Positions 25,507 to 34,466 of a DNA stretch of 59,550 nt are shown here, piece after piece (position 1 is the first letter of the stretch; each line of letters begins with the position of its first letter). Location: assembly GCA_946185835.1 (NCBI GenBank), contig CAMHKW010000011.1:1-59550 (forward strand), written 5' to 3'. Source of the DNA: an uncultured Bacteroidales bacterium. Its GTDB lineage: Bacteria > Bacteroidota > Bacteroidia > Bacteroidales > Paludibacteraceae. The position numbers and the translations under genes were made by a program. The notes below the pieces were generated by a model. It saw only the letters and a list, made by a program, of their open reading frames with translations, had not been told where the DNA came from and searched no databases.

Positions 25507-28316
25507 TACTCAGCAGGTTTCATATTAGGGCATAACGCTGCAAGGTGGCAGAAACGACATGGCTTGGTGTCCTTGGCTTGTGTAAAGGGTTTCTCGGGGT
25601 CGAGCATCTCACTTAGTATCTCGTCGAAGAAATGCTCCACCTGCAGTCTGTAAGCTGAGTAGCGTAGTCGGTCGGTGTCTTTCTCGTGTACTGCCGTCGA
25701 CGTTTTCTTTTCGTTATCGGCACTCAGCGTCTTCAAAAAGTAGATATGCGGTTCGACATTATCAGCCTTGCCATCGGCATCGAGCAACATACAATAGAAT
25801 AGCGTCTGCAAGATGTAGGGTTTCTTGCCGTCGAACACTTCTTCGATATTGGAGAAACTCATATCGCCACCGCCGGTCTTATAGTCGATGACCCGTCGTG
25901 CTGATTGCTGTTGGTCGATACGGTCGATTTTGCCGGCGAGGAGTACTTTCCGACCATCACTAAGAGTCAATACCCTTTGCATATTTACCTCTGACCCCTC
26001 GTAAAAGAAAGGAGCCTGACTGACATCGAACTGCAGCATACACTTCACATACTGCAGCAGCACGCTCTGGGTGAGCACGTCGATGCCGCCGAGCTGAGTC
26101 TGTTGCCGCGTTCGCGTACCGTTATACATCTCGCTAACGTATATCTCTGCCACTACCCGCTTCAGATAGTCGGTAGCCTTGAGCAGCTCTTGTATGGCAG
26201 GCGCTGTCACTTCGCGTCCGATGAAAGGTTCGTACAGATGTTCCATTATAGCATGGAAGACAGTGCCGAACACCTCTGCCTCAGCGAACTGAGACATCTG
26301 CCGTGGCTGCCGATAACCCAGCAGATAAGTCAGGCAGAAACGCATGCCACAGCTCAGGTATGTGTTCAGCGCCGACGGCGACAAACCGCGATTGCCTTCG
26401 GCTGAGAGGTACTCGTCAAGACGACGAAGTATCATCTCCGTCTTAGGCACCTCCACCGCGTCGGCATTGGCATCGTAGGCTATCGTCGACACCTTCGACG
26501 ATGGGATAGACAGATGATACTGATGCCGCAACTGCAACAGATAACGGCTCACCTCACCCGACTTATTATCGCCCGAGCTGACATTGGTAATCAGCCATAC
26601 CCGCTTGGCATGGGACAGCATCCTGAAGAAGTTATATGCCGTGATTGCCTCAGCCCGCTCTGCCGTTGGCATACCGAAGGCTCTGCGTAGCTGCTGCGAG
26701 ACAAACGACTGCGTGTTATTCTTTTGCGGGAAGACTTCGTCATTAACCGACGTCACTATCAGGTTTTCGAAATCGAGTGTTCGCGTCTCAAGCACACCCA
26801 TTATCTGCAGTCCGCTGAGCGGTTCCCCCTCGAATGCCACATTCACCATAGAGGTCATGTCGCTGAGCATCGACGAGAGCACCGGCATCGACAACGAAGA
26901 AGTGACATCCGAATATGTCGTCCAGATGTCTTGCAAACGGTTGACGATAGTAAGATAACGATACGCAAACTCAGCCATCATACGGTCACCCGCTCCGATG
27001 ATAGTACGAAGCATGTTAACAATAAGCGCAAGCATCGACACCGGTGAACTAATAACTGTAAATATCTCAGACGTTACCCCTGTACCGGCAAGTATCTCAG
27101 AGGGCACATATACCATATTGTCTTCCGTTATCTGCTTGACGAGCGCGGTAGTGTCAACCTCACAGATAGCACTAAGGCACGGGTGTAGCAGCAATGCCAA
27201 CAGCGGTTCGCTATAGAACCATGTACGCTCATCTTCTGTCCTTACCGTGGTCTGCAGGTCGAGTAGCAGCTTCACAAACGAGAACACCTGCGTATAAGAC
27301 AGCGGATAACCCATCGTCACGTTGACGGAACGAATCTGCTCGGGGATGGCGTACATCTGCGGCAAGAGCATCTTCTCGTCAGGCAAGACGACAACAGTAT
27401 CTATCAAAGCCGATTCGTCAAAAGAAGCGTCAGCAGGATACAACGACTCGAGTATCGACGACACCGCAAGCGTCTGCTCCACATCGGTCATGGTCTCCAC
27501 CTGCTGTATCTTGACTTGCTGCAAGTCAACAGCCGGCATGGTGACTTCGAGTTGCGACGGGAACAAAGAAGTGTTATGCTCTGCGAAAAGCGAAGCGTTA
27601 TTCTCGTTGTCAGAGAGCAATGGTGCGGTGTAGTCCCAATAGTAATCTCCCCTACCCTCGTTACGGAAGGCTGTCAGCATAGTCTCCTCTACCGGTGTGA
27701 GGGCATTAAAACCCACGAAGACGACCTTGTCGAACTGTTGCACCAAAGTGCTATCTGTTGCGAGTTGTTCTGCCACCGCACGTTGCAACATACCCTCGTA
27801 TGCCAACCCTTCGGACTGAAGCTGCAGGCGCAGAGCATTATACATAGGATACAGATAGCTCCAGAAGGTACGTTGCCGCTCGATAAGGCGAGACGGACGG
27901 TCGAGTATCATATCTATCTGATGCAAGTCTTCTACATTAGTCAGCAGACGCTTGGCATCGACAAGGTGAGTGTCTATCTCGTTGAAGTCGGACAGCAAGA
28001 CACGTTCCCAATAGATAAACTGCTCGAACGGTTCTGCCTCTGGATTTATTTGGAAGTATATGCGATATAATCGGAAGAGTAACGAGGTGTTATCTATTCG
28101 CCTGAGCGGTGTGGAGAGCTGCGAGGCAAGAGAGGCGAACAAGTCGCCCAGAGTAAGCATCTGAGGCGACAGCATCGGCGATGTCTGACCGTCTGACAGA
28201 TAACGGCGAAAAAAGAGAGACGCACGACGGTTGGGGAACACGAAACACATACGCGACACACCATTACCGTAACGCTCTACAAAAGCATTGGCTATCCGAC
28301 GTAAATACTGTGACAT
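25503..28316 (-). CDS. AddB-like PD-(D/E)XK nuclease
   Basis: 937 aa. The C-terminal RecB-type nuclease domain shows 'GTVFHAIMEHLYEPF' (His-E), 'VLLAGKIDRIDQQQ' and 'ARRVIDYKTGGG', the D...DYK core. Cysteines 'YLSCGMRFC' upstream and 'PCRFCHLAALCPN' at the C-terminus are arranged like the Fe-S cluster staple of AddB. The N-terminus 'MCFVFPNRRASLFFRRYL' is the degenerate helicase-like start. It likely pairs with AddA for double-strand break processing, but no addA lies in this window. Its stop overlaps the exosortase gene by 4 bp, tail to tail. Confidence 0.85.
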   Translation of the reverse strand: MSQYLRRIANAFVERYGNGVSRMCFVFPNRRASLFFRRYLSDGQTSPMLSPQMLTLGDLFASLASQLSTPLRRIDNTSLLFRLYRIYFQINPEAEPFEQFIYWERVLLSDFNEIDTHLVDAKRLLTNVEDLHQIDMILDRPSRLIERQRTFWSYLYPMYNALRLQLQSEGLAYEGMLQRAVAEQLATDSTLVQQFDKVVFVGFNALTPVEETMLTAFRNEGRGDYYWDYTAPLLSDNENNASLFAEHNTSLFPSQLEVTMPAVDLQQVKIQQVETMTDVEQTLAVSSILESLYPADASFDESALIDTVVVLPDEKMLLPQMYAIPEQIRSVNVTMGYPLSYTQVFSFVKLLLDLQTTVRTEDERTWFYSEPLLALLLHPCLSAICEVDTTALVKQITEDNMVYVPSEILAGTGVTSEIFTVISSPVSMLALIVNMLRTIIGAGDRMMAEFAYRYLTIVNRLQDIWTTYSDVTSSLSMPVLSSMLSDMTSMVNVAFEGEPLSGLQIMGVLETRTLDFENLIVTSVNDEVFPQKNNTQSFVSQQLRRAFGMPTAERAEAITAYNFFRMLSHAKRVWLITNVSSGDNKSGEVSRYLLQLRHQYHLSIPSSKVSTIAYDANADAVEVPKTEMILRRLDEYLSAEGNRGLSPSALNTYLSCGMRFCLTYLLGYRQPRQMSQFAEAEVFGTVFHAIMEHLYEPFIGREVTAPAIQELLKATDYLKRVVAEIYVSEMYNGTRTRQQTQLGGIDVLTQSVLLQYVKCMLQFDVSQAPFFYEGSEVNMQRVLTLSDGRKVLLAGKIDRIDQQQSARRVIDYKTGGGDMSFSNIEEVFDGKKPYILQTLFYCMLLDADGKADNVEPHIYFLKTLSADNEKKTSTAVHEKDTDRLRYSAYRLQVEHFFDEILSEMLDPEKPFTQAKDTKPCRFCHLAALCPNMKPAEY

Positions 28317-28345
28317 AACTTAAAGAGTATTCGTTCTCACATCAT

Positions 28346-30385
28346 TTATTCCAACGTCTGCCTCCGCCGTAGCAAATTAAGTAACCTGCTTTTGAAGCGG
28401 TGACGATTAGCGGTATTGTCGGCTACCGTATCGCTCAGATACAGATTGACATCAGCGGCTACTGCCGACTGTTCAGGATATATGACCAGAGTGTTATAAT
28501 CGTTGAAAAAGCGCTGTACCATCGATGCCGTCTGCTCAAACAGCGGGTTGTAACTAACGGTTGCAGGTCTGGACTGCACCAACACCACCATATCGTTTGG
28601 TCTGAGGTCTTTGGCTATCATAAGCACATCCTCCCAATCAAGCATTTCCTGAAAACGGGCAGAGATCTGCAATCCTTTTCTTGCGCACAACGCCTCAAGA
28701 TAAACCTTTGTCTCGCTGTTGGTATAGAACACCACTTGCGCCGCGAGTTGCAAACTCAAGGCACGTATCTGCTCAAACCATTTTATCATCGTGGCTTCGA
28801 GATGTGCATGCACCGGCACTGCCACCCTGAGTCGCTGTATGGTAGATAGCGGTTGCACCCCTCGATAGACATCCAGAGTCGGACTGACACTGTTGATAAG
28901 TCCTTCAAGAATAGGTGAGTAATCTGCCGTCGACGAAGCACCCACCACCACATAACCTATTGAGTAACGCTCTATTGCTTCGCTGATACCATTATATATA
29001 TTAGCAGCGGGTTGTATCTGTCCTTCGAGCGGAGTCCGGTACGATGATGCATGTCGCTTGGCATGCTCAAGTAGGCGTTCGGCACGCACCACCTCGTCGG
29101 GATGAGTGGTAACAGCCAAAGCCGTCAGGCGCGGACGTGAGGTGGTTATCATCAACTCTGCCAAGTCGACGAGACCGGTGTCGGTAGCTGAGTTGCTGAC
29201 CGCGATCAGTATGTTCTCACTTTTCTGCTCGTCTTCCAACTCTCTCTGCTGAAGTTGTAAGGCTACCTGCTTGGAGGCATGCTCGGTAAGGAAAGAGGCG
29301 GTGGTGCACAACACTAATATCATTATCACCGAGGCATTAAGCACATCGGAAGTGAACACCTGCATCTGATAGCCGACAGTAACCACCGCTAATGTACCGG
29401 CCGCGGTAGCCTGCGTGAGGGCGAACAGCAACGTCGTCTCAGCCGACGAGAGACGCAGCCATCGGCGTGCTATCAGAGCTGCCAAACCCTTGCCGCTTAG
29501 CTTGACCACACACATCGTCAGAGCAAGGATAACAACAGTCCAGCCGCTCCAAAACATACGAATGTCTATCATCATGCCGACAGACAACAAGAACAAAGGG
29601 ATAAAAAGAGTGTTGCCCACGAAGTTCAGACGATTCATCAGTGGCGACAAATTAGGTATCAGCCGGTTGAGAGCCACGCCCGCAAGAAAGGCTCCTAAGA
29701 TACCACCAATACCTACCCATTCGGCAAGCCACGAAGAGAGCAGCAATAAGAAAATCACAAGCATGAACTCAAGTAGCGGGTCGTTGACGTTTTTTATAAA
29801 CCGCTGCGCCAACATCGGAAAGAGCCATAACACCACTACCGCAAAACAGATAGTGCCTACACTCAGACGAATCCAATAACTGCTGCCGATGATGCCCTGC
29901 TTATAACCTATAACGCAAGAAAGTACCAACAACGAGAGCGTAACGGCCACCATCGTAGCACCGACAGTGATATTTATCACACTCTGCCTTTGCAAGTTAT
30001 AACGACTAACAATAGGATAGGTCATGAGTGTATGCGAACCGAGCATACTGCCAAAGAGCACCGACGTAAGCAGCGGCATCGACAACAACCAATACCCCGC
30101 CACAAACGCCAACAAAGCAGGACACAAAAAAGTAAGCACACCCAACAGCGCAGACTGACGAAAACGACGTTTGAAGTCACCAATGTCTATCTCGATACCC
30201 GAGAGGAACATGATATATAATATCCCCATCTGCGCAAGGACATCTACCGCACCCGACATCGAAAGCCAACCGAAGCCGTACTGACCCACTGCCATTCCGG
30301 CAAGGATAAGACCGACAATGGCAGGCAGATGCAACCACCTACAGATAAGCGGGACAAGGAATATTATCCCCGCCAACAAGACCAA
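28346..30385 (-). CDS. cation:proton antiporter (CPA2 type) with Usp-like tail
   Basis: 679 aa from TTG at 30385. About 12 membrane helices over residues 1-390 include 'LHLPAIVGLILAGMAVG', 'LSGIEIDI' and 'GIGGILGAFLAGVALNR', typical of Na+(K+)/H+ antiporters. The C-terminal ~290 residues resemble two universal-stress-like domains. There is no ATG: the frame extends only to CTG 30406 ('LDSSIFI...'), and the in-frame TAA before it (30412-30410) belongs to a repeat array. The true start is thus uncertain. Next gene AddB-like, 29 bp on. Confidence 0.85.
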   Translation of the reverse strand: MVLLAGIIFLVPLICRWLHLPAIVGLILAGMAVGQYGFGWLSMSGAVDVLAQMGILYIMFLSGIEIDIGDFKRRFRQSALLGVLTFLCPALLAFVAGYWLLSMPLLTSVLFGSMLGSHTLMTYPIVSRYNLQRQSVINITVGATMVAVTLSLLVLSCVIGYKQGIIGSSYWIRLSVGTICFAVVVLWLFPMLAQRFIKNVNDPLLEFMLVIFLLLLSSWLAEWVGIGGILGAFLAGVALNRLIPNLSPLMNRLNFVGNTLFIPLFLLSVGMMIDIRMFWSGWTVVILALTMCVVKLSGKGLAALIARRWLRLSSAETTLLFALTQATAAGTLAVVTVGYQMQVFTSDVLNASVIMILVLCTTASFLTEHASKQVALQLQQRELEDEQKSENILIAVSNSATDTGLVDLAELMITTSRPRLTALAVTTHPDEVVRAERLLEHAKRHASSYRTPLEGQIQPAANIYNGISEAIERYSIGYVVVGASSTADYSPILEGLINSVSPTLDVYRGVQPLSTIQRLRVAVPVHAHLEATMIKWFEQIRALSLQLAAQVVFYTNSETKVYLEALCARKGLQISARFQEMLDWEDVLMIAKDLRPNDMVVLVQSRPATVSYNPLFEQTASMVQRFFNDYNTLVIYPEQSAVAADVNLYLSDTVADNTANRHRFKSRLLNLLRRRQTLE

Positions 30386-30408
30386 TATGAATATAGAAGA
30401 GTCCAGAG

Positions 30409-30484
30409 GTTAGACCGCTACGCTGTTAGAAGTTAGAACGCTACGCTGTTAGAGGTTAGAACGCTACGCTGTTAGAAGTTAGAC
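30409..30484. repeat. GTTAGA-family tandem array, locus 2 (23-bp units)
   Basis: Three units of 23 bp start at 30409, 30432 and 30455, each GTTAGA(C/A)CGCTACGC-TGTTAGA plus A or G. A fourth GTTAGAC at 30478 runs into the stop codon of the DUF975 gene. The array fills the whole spacer between that stop and the antiporter start region. Confidence 0.85.
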
Positions 30485-31339
30485 GAGGACCGCAGCACTA
30501 TTAGTGTCATCCGGCTGCAAGAGTTCTTGATAGAACACTGCGTGTGCCATGTTGATATAGGGTGCAACCCACAGCGCCGGTATCACAAAGATACACAACA
30601 CAAGCCACCCGATGAAAGTCAGGTCGAGCAAGAAAAGCTCCCATTTATGCCCGTTCATCATTCGCTTACTCTCACGCATGCAGTCGATAGTAGACCATTC
30701 AGGATTGTCGTACATCAAGAAATATGTCATCGAATACTTATACGATATATACATTACCCACACAAACAACGCCGCCACCACCACAATACCTATCACAATA
30801 AAGAGCGCTCCCTGCGCTGCGAAAATGTCGATAAGATGTTGTAACGCGTCATCAGATGTAATGTCCATATCCTGTGCTAAAGTCTTAAACGGAACGCCGG
30901 ACATAAATACAGCTACATATACTACGAGTAGCACTATCGCAACGATATACCATGCTAAGAATACACCCACAAATATCAAGCTGAGCAGAATAAGATATGC
31001 TATCGCCCTTCCCATATTAGCATAGCCTATAGAGAACATGTCGCGCAGTATACTATCCGACTCTCGCCGGTTAGCCTTCACGAAGGCTGTGCTCAAGCCC
31101 ATCGACAAAGGACACTCTACGAAGAAATACGCAAGCAGAAAGACAAGAAAGGCAGTCGAACCGGTCCATGTCCTTACCAACATACTCTCAATCTGACCTC
31201 CCCACATCGTATGTGCTTGGTAAGGTCCCTGACACAGCGCCATCAAAACGCAATAAACAACAAGGGCAATGGCGGCAGAACCCCACCTGCCCTGCATCGA
31301 CTCACGAGCCTGAGCTCTGATTTCAGAATAGGTTTTCAT
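30479..31339 (-). CDS. DUF975 family membrane protein
   Basis: 286 aa integral membrane protein with about six helices. The N-terminus 'MKTYSEIRAQARESMQGRWG' and 'FVKANRRESDSILRDMF' are DUF975 signatures, as is 'SMTYFLMYDNPEWSTIDCMRESKRMMNGHK' read in two halves near residue 215-245. Function unknown. It follows uvrA by 59 bp without an evident promoter, so it may be co-transcribed with uvrA. Its stop codon merges with a repeat array. Confidence 0.85.
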   Translation of the reverse strand: MKTYSEIRAQARESMQGRWGSAAIALVVYCVLMALCQGPYQAHTMWGGQIESMLVRTWTGSTAFLVFLLAYFFVECPLSMGLSTAFVKANRRESDSILRDMFSIGYANMGRAIAYLILLSLIFVGVFLAWYIVAIVLLVVYVAVFMSGVPFKTLAQDMDITSDDALQHLIDIFAAQGALFIVIGIVVVAALFVWVMYISYKYSMTYFLMYDNPEWSTIDCMRESKRMMNGHKWELFLLDLTFIGWLVLCIFVIPALWVAPYINMAHAVFYQELLQPDDTNSAAVLV

Positions 31340-31398
31340 ATCTATCAGGATTTAAAAAGATTTACGTTTCGCAAAGCCACCCATAAGCAGACCCATCA

Positions 31399-34260
31399 CT
31401 AAAGGTAGTGCCCCGTGATGCTGTTGGCGTTCTGACGTATCTGTTCGACAGTGCCGGTCGCCACCACCATTCCTCCTTTTCTGCCACCTTCGGGACCCAT
31501 GTCGATAATCCAGTCGGCAGCTCTGATGACATCGAGGTTATGCTCGATGATGATAACGGTATTACCTCGGTCAACGAGTTGCGAGAGCACCGAGAGCAGT
31601 ACTCGTATGTCTTCGAAATGCAGACCGGTAGTGGGTTCGTCGAGAATATATAGCGTCTTTCCCGTGCCGGGACGCGAGAGCTCAGCCGCGAGTTTCATAC
31701 GCTGGCTTTCACCACCCGACAACGTTGTCGAGGACTGCCCGAGTTTGATATATCCCAATCCCACATCTTGTATCGTCTTTATCTTCTTGAGGATGGCAGG
31801 CTGAGACTCGAAAAATTCGACAGCCTGATTGACCGTCATATCAAGCACATCGGCTATGCTCTTACCTTTGAAACGTACTTCTAACGTCTCGCGGTTATAA
31901 CGTTTCCCTCCACATGCCTCACATGGCACATATACATCGGGCAAGAAATGCATCTGTATGGTTTTGTAGCCGTTGCCTGAGCATTGCTCGCACCTGCCAC
32001 CGGCGGTATTGAACGAGAAACGTCCGGGCTTCCATCCGCGTATCTTCGACTCCGGCAGCTGCACAAACAGGTTTCTTATATCAGAGAAGACACCGGTGTA
32101 GGTGGCCGGATTGGAACGAGGCGTACGACCTATAGGACTCTGGTCGACAGCAATTACCTTGTCGATATTGTCCAAGCCCTCGATAGCAGTATATGGCAAG
32201 GGCATCTGCAGCGAACGATAGAAATGTTTCGAGAGTAGCGGATACAGCGTCTGGTTGATGAGCGTCGACTTGCCGGAGCCCGACACACCGGTAACAGCTA
32301 TCATCCTGCCAAGCGGGAAACTGACGTCTATGTTCTTGAGGTTATTGCCGGTGCAACCGCGCAGTGTCAGCTGTTTGCCATTACCCTCGTGAGGGTGCGT
32401 AGTACGGCGCTCTTCGATAGTTGAGTTGAGGTAACGAGCCGTGAGAGTGTCGCATCTAAGCAAATCGGCAGGTGCCCCCTGGAACATGATATGCCCGCCT
32501 AAACGCCCCGCCTTAGGTCCTATGTCGACTAAGTAATCGGCTTCACGCATAATCTGCTCGTCATGCTCGACAACGATGACAGAGTTACCTAAGTCGCGCA
32601 GCTGCTTGAGCGAACGTATGAGTCGCTCGTTGTCGCGCTGATGCAGACCTATGGAAGGCTCATCAAGGATATATAGCACATTGACTAATCGCGAACCTAT
32701 CTGCGTAGCCAGACGGATACGCTGACTCTCGCCGCCCGACAGCGACTGCGACGAGCGCGACAGCGACAAGTATTGCAACCCTACATCAAGCATAAACTGC
32801 AGACGTGTGCGTATCTCTTTGAGTATCTCAGAAGCAATAGTGCGCTGCCTCTCAGTAAGCAACGGCGGTAACTCGTCAAGAAACATAGCAAGCTGGTCGA
32901 TGTCCATATCCGAGAGCTGCGCTATGTTTTTGTCAGCGAGACGGAAGCTGAGACTCTCGCGGCACAGGCGGGCACCACCGCACTCGGGACATACCATCTG
33001 CGTGGCATACTGGTTTGCCCAACGCTGCTCCTCGGTAGAAGCAGTAGCCTCGCGTTGCAACTCTATATAACTCAGAATACCTTCGTAACGTTGGAAATAG
33101 TTAGAACTGCCTAACGACTCGTTTTTTATGTTCAACTTCTCCTCTGTACCGTTCATTATGTCGTCGACAGCCTCCTGAGGCAACTGCGAAAACGGAGTCT
33201 TCAGACTAAGAGTGATCTCCTTGCCATCGGCTGTTTTAACCGGACTGTATTTCTCCAATATAGCCTCAATCTGCCAGAAGATAGTGGTGTTCTTGTGCTT
33301 GCCTAAGGGTACGATGGCACCATCGTAGATAGATAGCTCGTGGTCGGGCACCACCTTGTCCATATCGATAAGGTTGACCGTTCCGAGTCCTTTGCATTTA
33401 GGGCACCATCCTTGCGGACTATTGAACGAGAAAGTGTGAGGAGCAGGTTCGGCGTATGCCAACCCTGTCGAAGGACACATCAGACTGCGAGAGAAATAAC
33501 GCACCTCATCAGGTCGGTCAGGATCAGCTATCATCATCACACCCTTACCCTGCTGCATGGCTTTTGCCACCGACTGTCGCAATCGAAGTGTATCTTGAGT
33601 ATCAGCACACGAGAGCTGTTCCGGCAGTTTCAGACGGTCGACAACGACCTCGATAGTGTGGTTCTTATAGCGGTCGACCTTCATATCTTGCACCACCTCT
33701 TTGAGCTCGCCATCGACCCTTACATACACAAAACCTTTCTTTCGGATCTGGTCGAACAACTCACGATAGTGACCTTTGCGGTTGTTGACTAACGGTGCTA
33801 AGACCAACAGCTTCTTTCCTGCATAACTCTGCTCTATAAGTTCCACTATCTGCTCATCGGTCAGGCGCACCATCTTCTCACCCGTCAGATAGCTATAGGC
33901 ATCGGCAGCACGAGCGAACAGAAGACGCAGATAGTCGTATATCTCGGTGACAGTGCCGACAGTAGAACGAGGGTTGCCATTGGTGGTCTTCTGATCAATA
34001 GAGATGACAGGCGACAAACCCGTTATCTTATCCACATCCGGACGAGCTATGTTACCTATAAACCCACGGGCATACGACGAGAACGTGTCGATATAGCGAC
34101 GCTGACCCTCAGCATAGATAGTGTCGAACGCCAACGACGACTTACCCGAACCCGACAGACCCGTTATCACCGTCAGCGAATGACGAGGTATCGTCACATC
34201 GACATTCTTAAGATTGTTGACACGTGCACCTATCACTTCTATGTTACTACCCGGATTCAT
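31399..34260 (-). CDS. uvrA: excinuclease ABC subunit UvrA
   Basis: 953 aa, full length. UvrA is the damage-recognition ATPase of nucleotide excision repair. Two ABC modules are present: Walker A 'GLSGSGKSSLAFDT' near residue 33 and 'GVSGSGKSTLINQT' near 655, with signature motifs 'SLSGGESQRIRLATQIG' and 'TLSGGESQRMKLAAEL'. The C-terminal zinc finger is intact ('RCEQCSGNGY...VPCEACGGKR'). In the first zinc module the leading pair is degenerate ('LMCPSTG' has one Cys) while the second pair 'CPKCKG' is kept, as I recall from other Bacteroidota. It has its own promoter. Confidence 0.97.
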   Translation of the reverse strand: MNPGSNIEVIGARVNNLKNVDVTIPRHSLTVITGLSGSGKSSLAFDTIYAEGQRRYIDTFSSYARGFIGNIARPDVDKITGLSPVISIDQKTTNGNPRSTVGTVTEIYDYLRLLFARAADAYSYLTGEKMVRLTDEQIVELIEQSYAGKKLLVLAPLVNNRKGHYRELFDQIRKKGFVYVRVDGELKEVVQDMKVDRYKNHTIEVVVDRLKLPEQLSCADTQDTLRLRQSVAKAMQQGKGVMMIADPDRPDEVRYFSRSLMCPSTGLAYAEPAPHTFSFNSPQGWCPKCKGLGTVNLIDMDKVVPDHELSIYDGAIVPLGKHKNTTIFWQIEAILEKYSPVKTADGKEITLSLKTPFSQLPQEAVDDIMNGTEEKLNIKNESLGSSNYFQRYEGILSYIELQREATASTEEQRWANQYATQMVCPECGGARLCRESLSFRLADKNIAQLSDMDIDQLAMFLDELPPLLTERQRTIASEILKEIRTRLQFMLDVGLQYLSLSRSSQSLSGGESQRIRLATQIGSRLVNVLYILDEPSIGLHQRDNERLIRSLKQLRDLGNSVIVVEHDEQIMREADYLVDIGPKAGRLGGHIMFQGAPADLLRCDTLTARYLNSTIEERRTTHPHEGNGKQLTLRGCTGNNLKNIDVSFPLGRMIAVTGVSGSGKSTLINQTLYPLLSKHFYRSLQMPLPYTAIEGLDNIDKVIAVDQSPIGRTPRSNPATYTGVFSDIRNLFVQLPESKIRGWKPGRFSFNTAGGRCEQCSGNGYKTIQMHFLPDVYVPCEACGGKRYNRETLEVRFKGKSIADVLDMTVNQAVEFFESQPAILKKIKTIQDVGLGYIKLGQSSTTLSGGESQRMKLAAELSRPGTGKTLYILDEPTTGLHFEDIRVLLSVLSQLVDRGNTVIIIEHNLDVIRAADWIIDMGPEGGRKGGMVVATGTVEQIRQNANSITGHYL

Positions 34261-34283
34261 ATATACTGATTATCAAAAGTGCG

Positions 34284-34314
34284 CAAAGTTACGAAAAAAT
34301 ATCGAAATAGCAAA
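34284..34314 (-). promoter_or_regulatory. uvrA promoter
   Basis: On the minus strand TTTG (34314-34311), 19 nt, TAACTTTG (34291-34284), about 25 nt before the uvrA start. The GTTAGA array begins at 34321, just upstream of the -33 box. Confidence 0.75.
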
Positions 34315-34320
34315 AAAGAG

Positions 34321-34463
34321 GTTAGACCGGCTATGCCTGTTAGAGGTTAGACCGGCTATGCCTGTTAGAAGTTAGACCGCTGCGACTGTTAGAAGTTAGA
34401 CCGCTGCGACTGTTAGAAGTTAGACCGCTGCGACTGTTAGAAGTTAGACCGCTGCGACTGTTA
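34321..34463. repeat. GTTAGA-family tandem array, locus 3 (six units)
   Basis: Two 25-bp units (34321, 34346) have core CCGGCTATGCC. Four 24-bp units (34371, 34395, 34419, 34443) have core CCGCTGCGAC. Each is bounded by GTTAGA and TGTTAGA(A/G); the last ends in TGTTATATT. The 24-bp period leaves one frame open, so the array reads as a repeated NSRSGLTS octapeptide, but no real gene follows from it. The spacer lies between uvrA and the BtuG-like gene. Confidence 0.9.
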
Positions 34464-34466
34464 TAT

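Noticed and set aside
34321..34463. Possible CRISPR array
   Set aside because: Units are contiguous with no unique spacers, and no cas genes are nearby; it is a plain tandem repeat.
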